Assembly: GCA_964607865.1 (NCBI GenBank)
Contig: CAZSLZ010000009.1
Location: 1 to 41,088, forward strand
Direction of reading: 5' to 3'
Source of the DNA: CAZSLZ01 sp964607865
Lineage (GTDB): Bacteria > Vulcanimicrobiota > JAJTBE01 > CAZSLZ01
Length of the DNA stretch: 41,088 nucleotides
Shown here: in pieces, positions 16,349 to 24,600 of the stretch
Layout: the number at the start of each line of letters is the position of its first letter
Position numbering within the stretch: position 1 is the stretch's first letter
Notes under the pieces: model-generated
Seen by the model: the letters and a program-made list of their open reading frames with translations, nothing else
Database searches by the model: none
Told to the model about the DNA's origin: nothing
Position numbers and translations under genes: made by a program

Positions 16349-17209
16349 ATGTTCTGGAAACAGCAGAATAAGAAAGAAAATATGATGGAGGTAAGCCTTC
16401 ATACCCTGGATGATCTGACAAATCTTCTTAAATACTGGTATTGCATAGAAGTAGATCGGTGGATAGATTCGGAGGCCAGTAAATATAAAATAAAAATGCT
16501 GATCTCTGGAAGAAAAAGGAATGAACTGGATAAACTGCACACCTATTATAAACAGAAGGTTCTACAACTTGAACAGACCACATCTAAAAGAGAAATTTTA
16601 AACACCTCGCTTCAGGATTACCGGAATATAGAAATAAACCTGGAAAAATACAAAACCCAGGGAAATTACGAATATTTTTTAAGCCTGGAAAGACAACTTG
16701 AAAGTTGTCGGCAAAACCAGTCAATTATAGGCTGGTTTGAACCTTTGCTCGATGCCAACAACCTTTCCAGCTCCATTCAATTAATTATGGATTTTAAATC
16801 TTTCGGGCCCCACGGGCCAAAAAACACCTTGATTTTTGACCTGGTAATTCTTGGTGAGAACCTGGTGGGAGTAACCGGTTTCAAATCAACAAAAAGAGTG
16901 TTTGAAAAATCAAACTTTCTGATTGACGGGCTGAAAGTTCTCAAAGAGTTTGATGAGCGTATTCTGGAAAAACACAAGGAAGGCAAGCGAAATTTAAGCT
17001 TCAACCCTACCAGGCCCGACTGGTTTGTTTATGAATGTGAATCCGAAGAAGAAGCTATAATTTTAAATGGTTTGAACCAGACCCTGGGTAACGAAACGTA
17101 TTTAAAGGGGGAGCAGGTGGAGTTTAAAACCGAAGAAATCAATATTCCCGGCATATTTTCATATTTGAAAGTTGGCCTGCCTCAGGAAATTTTCGTTCTT
17201 GAAGAATAA
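16349..17209 (+). CDS. Unrecognised protein, first gene under the cobalamin riboswitch
   Basis: A 286-residue cytosolic protein with no TM segment, no signal peptide and no recognised domain. ATG 16349 is fixed by GGGAGG 5 nt upstream; an apparent longer frame from 16202 runs through the riboswitch and terminator and is not real. The N-terminal 150 residues are helical with coiled-coil-like periodicity (KHTYYKQ-, TSKREILNTSLQDYRN-type stretches). The C-terminal half looks alpha/beta: FGPHGPKNTLIFDLVILGE, GVTGFKSTKRVF, RPDWFVYECESEEE. It ends 10 nt before the BtuF-like start and so shares the B12-repressed transcript. That suggests a role in corrinoid uptake or handling, but nothing in the sequence proves it. 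Confidence 0.8.
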   Translation: MFWKQQNKKENMMEVSLHTLDDLTNLLKYWYCIEVDRWIDSEASKYKIKMLISGRKRNELDKLHTYYKQKVLQLEQTTSKREILNTSLQDYRNIEINLEKYKTQGNYEYFLSLERQLESCRQNQSIIGWFEPLLDANNLSSSIQLIMDFKSFGPHGPKNTLIFDLVILGENLVGVTGFKSTKRVFEKSNFLIDGLKVLKEFDERILEKHKEGKRNLSFNPTRPDWFVYECESEEEAIILNGLNQTLGNETYLKGEQVEFKTEEINIPGIFSYLKVGLPQEIFVLEE

Positions 17210-17219
17210 AGGGGAGAGT

Positions 17220-18122
17220 ATGGGAAAATCCAGAATTACATATTTGTTTTTTTGTTTATGCGTAATTTTGGTATGTACTTCAGGAGTATCAGCAAAAACT
17301 TATATAGTAGAGGATTTTCATGGAAATGAATTGTGTTTTGAAAAACCCCCTCAAAGAATTATCTCATTGGCGCCCAGTACCACCGAGATTATATATGGTC
17401 TGAATGGCGGAGGCCGTCTGTTAGCTATTACTGATGAAAGTAATTACCCCGAAAATGCCAAGTCAAAAATCAGCGTGGGCGGCCTCTTCCTGAATTATGA
17501 AAAAATTGTTACCCTGGAGCCGGATCTGGTCATTCTGGAAGACACCCTGCGGCCGGGGGAAATAAAAAAACTGAAGAAATTGAAACTGCCGGTTCTGGTG
17601 GTTCGATCTGATAATTATAAAAACTTCCTTAAAAGCATTGAGATTATATCCTGTGCTTTAGGTCAAAAGGAACATGGAAAACGGGAAATACAGGAACTTC
17701 AAGCCCGGCTCGGAATGATTGCCCAATGCTTAAAGGGGGTTGATTACAGCAGAAGGCCCACTATATTTATTGAGATATGGAATCAGCCATTAATGACTGC
17801 AGGAAGTGATACGTTTATAAACCATGTAGTTACCAACGCAGGAGGGAAAAATTTATTTTCGGATATGCGGGGATATCCCCAGATTAACCCGGAGTCTTTA
17901 CTGGTTGGAAATCCTGATATAATTATTCTTACCACATCTACTGTGGATGATTTCCAGAAAAAGCCTGTATGGAAAAACCTCAAAGCAGTACGTAACAACA
18001 GGGTTTATTACGTAAACCCCGATATTCTGGTACGCCCCACCATGCGGTTGTTTGAGGGGGCGAAGATTTTGTACAATATTTTTTATCCTGATAGAATACT
18101 TACCAACAATATTTCTGACTGA
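17220..18122 (+). CDS. btuF: Vitamin B12 (corrinoid) ABC transporter substrate-binding protein
   Basis: A 300-residue periplasmic binding protein of the BtuF/FecB type. A signal peptide covers about residues 1-26 (ITYLFFCLCVILVCTSGVSA). Family hallmarks are PPQRIISLAPSTTEIIYGL, DESNYPENAK and VGGLFLNYEKIVTLEPDLVI, then TFINHVVTNAGGKNLFSD and RNNRVYYVNPDILVRPTMR. ATG 17220 has GGGGAG directly before it; a longer frame from 17172 overlaps the upstream gene. Placement behind a cobalamin riboswitch and before a FecCD permease makes B12 the likely ligand. The mature N-terminus has no lipobox cysteine at the predicted cleavage site. Confidence 0.9.
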   Translation: MGKSRITYLFFCLCVILVCTSGVSAKTYIVEDFHGNELCFEKPPQRIISLAPSTTEIIYGLNGGGRLLAITDESNYPENAKSKISVGGLFLNYEKIVTLEPDLVILEDTLRPGEIKKLKKLKLPVLVVRSDNYKNFLKSIEIISCALGQKEHGKREIQELQARLGMIAQCLKGVDYSRRPTIFIEIWNQPLMTAGSDTFINHVVTNAGGKNLFSDMRGYPQINPESLLVGNPDIIILTTSTVDDFQKKPVWKNLKAVRNNRVYYVNPDILVRPTMRLFEGAKILYNIFYPDRILTNNISD

Positions 18123-18131
18123 GGCAAAAAT

Positions 18132-19151
18132 TTGAAAAAAAAATTGATTTTAATTTTTTCCATATTACTGTTTGTTCTCGGGGTTTCTGTATGGGGTTGT
18201 GTTCATCTGGGCGCATCCGGCAATATACCCCATGATGAAATAAATAAGGTAATTTTCGACAAACTTTCTCAGAAAGAAATCATTGAAACACCCATAACCA
18301 CAATAGTATGGGACCTCCGGTTACCCCGGGTTCTTCTTGCAGCAATGGTGGGAGCGGCACTGGCACTTTCAGGGGCGGCCTTTCAGGGCCTACTTAGAAA
18401 TCCCCTGGCTGACCCTTACATTGTGGGCACTTCAGCTGGCGCTGCGGTGGGCGGGGTTATAGCTATTGTTTTCAATTTCCGGGGCCATTTTCTGGGCTTA
18501 TCAGCTATTTCTCTATTTGCTTTTGCTGGCTCTGTTGTTGCCATGTATGGAATTTATCGCCTCTCCATTATTCACGGCAGGGTACCAGTGGAAACTTTTC
18601 TGCTGGCAGGGGTTGTGGTGGGCTCCTTTCTATGGGCTATGGTTTCTTTTCTTCTTACAATAGCAGGCAAAAGCTTGCAGGAAATTGTATTCTGGCTTAT
18701 GGGATCCACCCAGAATACAGGCTGGGCAGGGCTGTTAATGCTTGTAATTTATTTGGCTATAGGAATTTTCGGCCTCATGTATTTTGCACACCCCCTGAAT
18801 GTTTTAACTCTGGGTGATAAAACTGCCAAACACCTGGGTGTTGACGTGGAATACACAAAAATTGCAATTATAATTTTTGCATCCCTGGTCACCGCAGCTG
18901 CAGTTTCCCTTTCAGGCCTGATAGGATTTGTTGGGCTTATGATTCCCCATATTGCTAGAATAATTCTGGGTGCCGACCACAGAATTCTTTTCCCAGCTTC
19001 GATTCTTATTGGGGCTATATTTATGGTCTGGGTAGATACCTTTGCCCGTTCAGCTTTTGCCCCCAGGGAAATTCCCGTGGGAATTCTTACCGCGATTCTG
19101 GGCGCCCCCTTCTTTCTTTACCTGTTAAGAAAATATAAGAAAACTCTGTAG
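18132..19151 (+). CDS. btuC: FecCD/BtuC-type ABC permease
   Basis: A 339-residue integral membrane protein starting at TTG 18132 (ATG-like MKKKLIL opening), with about ten TM segments. WDLRLPRVLLAAMVGAALAL, GAAFQGLLRNPLADPYIVG, GTSAGAAVGG and GLIGFVGLMIPHIARIILG are FecCD-family signatures. The latter is the segment contacting the ATPase. It starts 10 nt after the binding-protein stop. It should form the channel for corrinoid import. No ABC ATPase follows in this window: the next gene is a sensor kinase, so the nucleotide-binding subunit must be encoded elsewhere or shared. Confidence 0.92.
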   Translation: MKKKLILIFSILLFVLGVSVWGCVHLGASGNIPHDEINKVIFDKLSQKEIIETPITTIVWDLRLPRVLLAAMVGAALALSGAAFQGLLRNPLADPYIVGTSAGAAVGGVIAIVFNFRGHFLGLSAISLFAFAGSVVAMYGIYRLSIIHGRVPVETFLLAGVVVGSFLWAMVSFLLTIAGKSLQEIVFWLMGSTQNTGWAGLLMLVIYLAIGIFGLMYFAHPLNVLTLGDKTAKHLGVDVEYTKIAIIIFASLVTAAAVSLSGLIGFVGLMIPHIARIILGADHRILFPASILIGAIFMVWVDTFARSAFAPREIPVGILTAILGAPFFLYLLRKYKKTL

Positions 19152-19168
19152 TTTAAAGGGGATTGAAG

Positions 19169-19209
19169 GATTATTCCTGCAAGTTTTTAAGTTACAATAA
19201 TCTTTTTTT
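19169..19209 (+). terminator. Weak terminator after the permease gene
   Basis: GATTATT (19169-19175) and AATAATC (19196-19202) pair across a 20-nt loop and are followed by seven T. Confidence 0.4.
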
Positions 19210-19220
19210 ATGAGGAATTA

Positions 19221-21994
19221 ATGAACGATAATAATTTTCTACAACCTGATTCTGACTTTTGTGAACTTCTTGAAGAAATTCAGGAACTATTCATCCGTAT
19301 TGATGAAAATGGAAAAATTCTGCTGACATCACCTTTCTGTAATACTCTTCTGCAATACAAACCGGAAGAAATGAAAGGAATGAATCTTCAAAACCTTTTT
19401 GCTGACTCTCAATTGTATTTGCGGTTTAAACAAAAGATGGGGACTGAAAAGAAAATAGAAAATTTTGAAGCTGAGCTGTTGGATAAAGAAGGGCGCCCTA
19501 TCTGGTTATCAATTTTTGCAAAAGAGAAGAATAAGGATTCCAGGTATATAATTGATTGCTTATGTACTGCAATTTCCCAGAGAAAAAAGCTGGAAAAGAA
19601 AGTAACTCATTTATTAGATTATTTCAGAACCGTTCTGGAAAATGCCCCTCATGCAATTTTATGTGCTGATAAGGATATGGCTGTTATAGATGCCAATAAG
19701 AAAGGTATGGAACTTTTCGGGTATGATTACGATGAGTTGGTTTTAAAGAAAATTCCCGAGCTTTTCACTTCAATTCCTGAGAAACAGCAGTTTCATTTTA
19801 TTGAAACCATTGGAATTAAAAAGGAAGAAAAGTGTTTTCCGGTGTTGGTTTCCAGGTTATCTGTAAAGGAACAGGCCGAACCGGCGTATTTTTTTATTAT
19901 AGAGGATATGACAGAAAAGAAAAACTCATTGAAGCTTTTCAGGGAGAAAGAAGCCAGGTTAAGGGTGGCAATTGAAGCAAGCCAGGCTGGTTATTATGAA
20001 TTTACTTCCGATTTCAGTTCAGTTCTTATTAGTGACAGCTGGCTTTTAATCCACGGGATGCTTCGGGAACAAATCACTTTGAATGATAAAGATATTTTTA
20101 ATTGGTGGGTAAAGCAATTACCGGAAAACCAACGNNNNNNNNNNTTTCTTTTGGGTTAAAAAGTTTTCTTGAAGGAAATAAGCCAATATTCGATTATACT
20201 TATTCGTATCTTTCCAATAACAATGAATTATTATGGATTCGAACCAGGGCAAAAGCTATAGAAAAAGATGAAAAGGGCAAACCCACAAAAATTGTAGGCC
20301 TTTCTTTTGATATGACCCAACAGAAGAAAAACGAACAGGCCCTGCAGGATGAAAATGTGAAATTTTCAGCAATTCTGGAGAATATGGAAGAAGGTTTGCT
20401 CTATTTTGATAAAGACAATGTTTTTCAGGAAATAAACGAATATTTCTGCAAATTTATGAAAAAACCCAGGGAATATTATCTGGGTAAGAGATTGGAAGAC
20501 ATAAAACTGGGAGCCCCCCCCACGATCTTCACGAATTTTGGTTCCAAACTTCAAAGAGATAAATTAATTGATGAGTTGATTCAAATTTTAAATTCATTCA
20601 AGAATGAACCCAGGGCGGAGCCTTATATTTCTCAATTTAATGTGGGGCAGTATGAACTGATTCTGAGAATTAAACCTATATATAAAGATGAGGTATACCA
20701 GGGGGCTATATTAAACTTTACTAATGTTACTGAGTTGGTCAGGGCAAAGAAACAGGCCGAGCAGGCTTTGAATGAGGCTATAAAAGCCAAAAAGGAAGCT
20801 GAGATGGCAAATAATATAAAAAGCGAATTTCTGGCAAATATGAGCCATGAAATTCGCACCCCTATGAATTCCATCATCGGTTTTTCCAGTTTGTTAAGCG
20901 AAGCCAGTTTGCCCGGCCAGGAACAGGAATGTGTCCGGTTTATCAACAACAGCGCCCAGCATCTGTTGACCCTTATAAATGACATATTAGATCTTTCCAA
21001 AGTGGAGTCCGGCCAGATTGAGTTTGATATTTCCTCTTTTGATATCCGGGATTTACTCAGGGAAACCATAGCACTGTTAAAACCAAAAATTAAAGACAAA
21101 AGTATATATTGCAACACATTAGTAGATTCTAATATACCAAAATTCTTCTTTGGTGACCAGAAATATATAAGGCAGGTACTTTTAAATGTAATTTCCAACG
21201 CGGTTAAATATACCGACGAAGGGGGGATTACCATATCAGTTTATAGTTTACATACTGCAAAGCCAGAAAAAGGTTTGTTTAATCTTTCAATTTCTGTCAA
21301 GGATACGGGAATCGGAATTCCTCCCGATCGGCTTTTAACCATTTTTGAGCCCTTTGACAGGGGGAATAAAAAAATCAGAGATAAATACGAAGGAACCGGC
21401 CTGGGCCTGGCTATCACCAGAAAAATCCTGGATTTAATGAACGGGGCCATCAAGGTGGAAAGTGAAACAGGCAGGGGGACGACTTTTACAATCAATTTCC
21501 CTTTAAACGTAGCGGAAGAGTGCCACATTGGTGAACCCTGCAGTGAACCATCGGAAATAAAATTAGAAGAAGCTGATATAACTAAAGGGGGTGAAAGTCA
21601 AAAAATTGAGGTTTATCTTCCCAAGATCCTGGTAGTTGAGGATGAACCCGTAAACCAGACTTTAATTGAAACTTATTTGAAAAATAATAATTACGATTTA
21701 ACATTGGTTTCCACCGGTGAAAAGGCATTGGAAATATGTGGGGAGGTTCAATTTGATTTAATACTGATGGACATCAGGTTGCCGGATATGGAAGGGGATA
21801 AAGTAACAAAAATATTAAAAGCCAACCCGGATTATATTAATATTCCCATAATTGCGCTGACTGCTTATGCTATGAAAGGTGACAGGGATAAGTTAATGGC
21901 ACAGGGCTGTGATGATTATCTGTCAAAACCTGTTACCAGAAAAACGCTTCTGGACAAAATCTCAGAACATCTGGATAAAAATGTTAAATCTTAA
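19221..21994 (+). CDS. Hybrid sensor histidine kinase (PAS repeats, HisKA, HATPase, REC), broken by assembly gap
   Basis: A soluble hybrid kinase with no TM segment. Before the gap are two PAS domains (about residues 10-130 and 135-240) and the start of a third. After the gap come the PAS-associated end (LLWIRTRAKAIEKDEKG) and another PAS domain. A coiled coil (KKQAEQALNEAIKAKKEAEM) leads to HisKA SHEIRTPMNSIIGFSS. HATPase boxes are N (ISNAVKYTDEGG), G1 (KDTGIGIP) and G2 (GTGLGLAIT). A C-terminal REC domain has VVEDEPVNQTL and LILMDIRLPDMEG. The two sides of the ten-N gap are in different frames, so the gap's true length is not 10. ATG 19221 has GAGGA nearby. Its partner is unknown. Confidence 0.88.
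20135..20144. other. Assembly gap (10 N)
   Basis: Ten undetermined bases inside the hybrid kinase gene. Because the coding frame changes across it, it stands for a stretch of unknown length within a PAS domain. Confidence 0.95.
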
Positions 21995-22697
21995 CCTCAG
22001 GCAGGCCGGCAATCTCCTGCAGTTGCTCCAGGTCTATTACTTCCAGTTTCTTTCTGTCTATTTTCAATATTCCGTCTTTTTCAAACTTATGAAGCGATCG
22101 GGTAACCACTTCCCTGACTGTTCCCACCATGGATGCCAGGTCATAAAGGGTAATATCTCTCTTTAAAATATAACGGTCATCTTTCTTAATACCTTCTTTT
22201 TGCAGCACTTCCAATAATACTTTAGCCAGCCTTTCAGGAACGTTCTTAAACGCCAAATCACCTACAGTTTCGATGTATTTTGTGGTGCGATTGGCATAAC
22301 TGCGAAATATGTTGAAACCGAAACTGGGTGATTCCTGAATTAACTCCTTTACATCGGTTTCCTTAAGGAAATAAACAGTGGATTTCTCAGCTGCTGCAAC
22401 TGACAATTTCGGGGGGTTGTTTTCAAAAAATTTCATATAACAGAAAATTTCTCCTGGCCTAATCCAGTAAAATATATATTCTCTGCCATCGTCAGATGTT
22501 TTAAAGACTTTCAGTTTTCCTTTTTTTACTACAATAAAACCTCTATAATTGTCGTGTGGGTTTAACATACCTTCAAATAACAAGGTTGTGTTTTTTTTCA
22601 CATTCTTTTCCACAAACAATGAAGCAGTTTTATTCATAAATTCATCATCAAGGTCTTCAAAGTACTCTAAGTTTTTCAATTCTTTGGATTCGATCAT
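21984..22697 (-). CDS. Crp/Fnr-family transcription regulator
   Basis: A 237-residue protein with an N-terminal cyclic-nucleotide-type beta-roll (KKNTTLLFEGMLNPHDNYRG, KVFKTSDDGREYIFYWIRPGEIF) and a C-terminal Crp HTH: DITLYDLASMVGTVREVVTRSL, followed by KFEKDGILKI. A four-cysteine Fnr cluster is absent, so the effector is probably not an Fe-S cluster. The roll's phosphate-binding arginine region is not clear, so cAMP binding is not assured. It is downstream of an ankyrin gene by 17 nt on the same strand and ends by overlapping the kinase stop on the other strand by 11 nt. Confidence 0.9.
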   Translation of the reverse strand: MIESKELKNLEYFEDLDDEFMNKTASLFVEKNVKKNTTLLFEGMLNPHDNYRGFIVVKKGKLKVFKTSDDGREYIFYWIRPGEIFCYMKFFENNPPKLSVAAAEKSTVYFLKETDVKELIQESPSFGFNIFRSYANRTTKYIETVGDLAFKNVPERLAKVLLEVLQKEGIKKDDRYILKRDITLYDLASMVGTVREVVTRSLHKFEKDGILKIDRKKLEVIDLEQLQEIAGLPEVKI

Positions 22698-22714
22698 TAT
22701 TCTTCCTGTTTTCT

Positions 22715-23230
22715 CTAATTTGAAGCTCCAAACTCTTTAAGTATTTCTGCAGCTTCTTTTGATTTTCTTAAGTTTGCCACTTGCAGGGGAGTCAAACCGT
22801 AAGCATTTTCAGCATTAACGTCAGCTTTATGTGTCAGCAGGATTTTTTCTATTTCTATTTCTCCCTTGTCGGCTGCCCAATGCAGTGGGGTCAACCCATA
22901 AGCATCTCTGGCATTCACGTCGGCGCCGTTTTCCAACAGTAATGATACCATAGCTTTTCTTCCCTGCTGGGTTGCCAGATGCAGGGGGGTGAAACTGCTC
23001 ATTTCATCTGCAATGTTTAATTCTGCCTTGTTTTCTATTAACAGTCGGGCCACCTCGGTTTGTCCCTCGGACGCTGCGCAATGGAGGGGGGTCAGGCCAA
23101 ATATATCTTTACTGTTTATCTCGGCTTTATTGCTTATTAATTCCATGGCAATATCTAGTTGTCCCCGGGCTGCTGCTTTGTGTAAAAGAGTTTGTTCTAC
23201 TTCTTCTGCCATTTTTACCTCCAAAGGCAA
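22715..23230 (-). CDS. Cytosolic ankyrin-repeat protein
   Basis: A 171-residue protein made of about five ankyrin repeats (LTPLHCAASEGQTEVARLLI, FTPLHLATQQGRKAMVSLLL, LTPLHWAADKGEIEIEKILL). There is no signal peptide, unlike the larger ankyrin protein at 6910. TTTGGAGG lies upstream of ATG 23230. It is the first gene before a Crp/Fnr regulator (17 nt), so it may bind or sequester that regulator or another partner. The repeats are near consensus, suggesting recent expansion. The actual partner is unknown. Confidence 0.9.
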   Translation of the reverse strand: MPLEVKMAEEVEQTLLHKAAARGQLDIAMELISNKAEINSKDIFGLTPLHCAASEGQTEVARLLIENKAELNIADEMSSFTPLHLATQQGRKAMVSLLLENGADVNARDAYGLTPLHWAADKGEIEIEKILLTHKADVNAENAYGLTPLQVANLRKSKEAAEILKEFGASN

Positions 23231-23300
23231 GTTAATATTATATTATATTCCCCACTGTTTTAATTGCTCCTGCATTAAAAAAAACAGTTAAACCCAAATA

Positions 23301-23329
23301 ATTGAAGGATTCAAACTGGAGTTTTATAA
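23301..23329 (+). promoter_or_regulatory. Sigma70 promoter for CheY-like and membrane-protein genes
   Basis: TTGAAG (23301-23306), a 17-bp spacer and TATAAT (23324-23329), with a second overlapping TATAAT just after it. It lies about 36 nt before ATG 23365. Confidence 0.65.
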
Positions 23330-23364
23330 TATAATATAAGAATAGAAAAATCGGGGAGGATTTT

Positions 23365-23766
23365 ATGAAGACTCTTATTGTTGAAGATGATTATGCCAGC
23401 AGAACCCTCATGAACCGGATACTTTCTCCGTACGGCCATTGTGAAACGGCCCTGGATGGGAAGGAAGCAATAGAAGCTTTTCAAAAGGAATTGACAGATA
23501 ACAATGGTTTTGATCTGGTTTGTCTTGATATAAGAATGCCTAATATGGACGGCCAGGAAGCTCTGGTTAAAATGAGAGGCCTGGAAAAAGAGCACGGGGT
23601 GAAACCCGACAATGAAGCAAAAATTATTATGACCACAGCTTTGGATGACCCTAAAAATATTATTGAAGCCCTGTATAAAAGCGGAGCAACTTCGTACCTG
23701 GTAAAACCAATAACAAAAAATAAACTGGTTGACGAAATCAGAAAATTAAACCTTATTGAGGAATAA
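23365..23766 (+). CDS. CheY-like single-domain response regulator
   Basis: A 133-residue REC domain. IVEDDYASRTLMNRI provides the acidic pocket, D55 in LVCLDIRMPNMDG is the phospho-acceptor, MTTALDD holds the conserved Thr and K114 in YLVKPITKN completes the site. GGGGAGG lies before the ATG. The promoter upstream is strong. No output domain is present, so it acts through a partner. The next gene, 12 nt on, codes for a HEFGH membrane protein. Confidence 0.93.
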   Translation: MKTLIVEDDYASRTLMNRILSPYGHCETALDGKEAIEAFQKELTDNNGFDLVCLDIRMPNMDGQEALVKMRGLEKEHGVKPDNEAKIIMTTALDDPKNIIEALYKSGATSYLVKPITKNKLVDEIRKLNLIEE

Positions 23767-23778
23767 ACCGGGCAAGCT

Positions 23779-24402
23779 GTGAAAAACTTTTTTTTAGCGT
23801 TGAAAAATGAAATTGAAGAATGGAGTGTGGGCAAAAATTGGTGGGTACGCCTGCCCTTTCTGCTTTTTTTTCTTTACATTTTTGCAAGGCATTTGCAGGA
23901 CCCTTTATATAACAGTATTTTCGGGGGGATAAACCTGGGGATTCATGAATTTGGCCATGTGGTGACTATTCCTCTGGGGCAATTTATTCATGTTATTTCG
24001 GGCACACTTTTTCAGCTTGCCCTGCCAATTTACGGAATGTATAATTTCATAAAGTTAAGAGATTATTTTTCAATGGTCATGTGTTTTGGTTGGTTGTCAA
24101 CCAATTTCTTCTATGTTTCAACATACCAGTATGATGCCTGGGTGCAGAAGTTGCCGCTTTTAAGCCTGGGTTTTGGAAGCCCCATACACGACTGGCGGTA
24201 TATCTTTAAGAAATTCCACGTTTTGAAATATTATGCACAGATATCTGCATTCAGTAAATTTCTGGCAATTGTAACCATGCTCATATGCATTGGGCTGGGA
24301 ATTTGGATATTGTGGCTGATGGCCACCAGAAGGAAAACTGAATTAAAAGAATATGATTATAAATTTGATGAAAATAAAGTTTCAAGTGATTTTCTGGAAT
24401 AA
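23779..24402 (+). CDS. Polytopic membrane protein with HEFGH motif
   Basis: A 207-residue integral membrane protein (about five TM segments) starting at GTG 23779. Near residue 56 the sequence GIHEFGHVVTIPLGQFIHVI places a metalloprotease-like HExxH motif inside or beside a TM helix. Later segments are LWST-like FGWLSTNFFYVSTYQYDAW and GSPIHDWRYIFKKF, whose Asp/His could be further ligands. The pattern recalls site-2-type membrane peptidases, but the second NPDG-type motif of M50 is absent, so activity is uncertain. It follows the CheY-like gene by 12 nt and likely shares its transcript. Confidence 0.75.
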   Translation: MKNFFLALKNEIEEWSVGKNWWVRLPFLLFFLYIFARHLQDPLYNSIFGGINLGIHEFGHVVTIPLGQFIHVISGTLFQLALPIYGMYNFIKLRDYFSMVMCFGWLSTNFFYVSTYQYDAWVQKLPLLSLGFGSPIHDWRYIFKKFHVLKYYAQISAFSKFLAIVTMLICIGLGIWILWLMATRRKTELKEYDYKFDENKVSSDFLE

Positions 24403-24600
24403 AAAACGGGCTGTCCCAAAAAGGATGGCTCCTTTTAAAGTTTTCTAAAAGAATAAGAAATTTGCAATTATCAACGATTGATTCCCCCATTCTTAATGGG
24501 CACGTCGCTTGGCGCTTTTCGTGATGACAAAATTATAATTATTCAATGCAAAACAAAGAAGCTGCCTTTATGGGGCAGCTTTTTTTTCTGGTTTTATTAT
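24403..24600 (+). other. Intergenic stretch with terminator and possible IS-end remnant
   Basis: A stem AAGCTGCC (24559-24566)/GGCAGCTT (24574-24581) followed by T-rich sequence terminates the plus-strand operon and can serve the convergent HD-GYP gene. Before it, 24409-24425 (GGGCTGTCCCAAAAAGG) resembles a transposon terminal sequence, but no matching inverted repeat or transposase is seen. No gene is recognised. Confidence 0.5.
24559..24587 (+). terminator. Intrinsic terminator, convergent position
   Basis: An 8-bp stem AAGCTGCC/GGCAGCTT with a 7-nt loop, then a run of eight T. The preceding A-rich side lets it work on both strands, between the HEFGH gene and the HD-GYP gene. Confidence 0.85.

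Noticed and set aside
24409..24425. GGGCTGTCCCAAAAAGG as an insertion-sequence end
   Set aside because: It resembles some transposon ends, but no partner inverted repeat, target duplication or transposase is present, so it is only noted in the intergenic entry.
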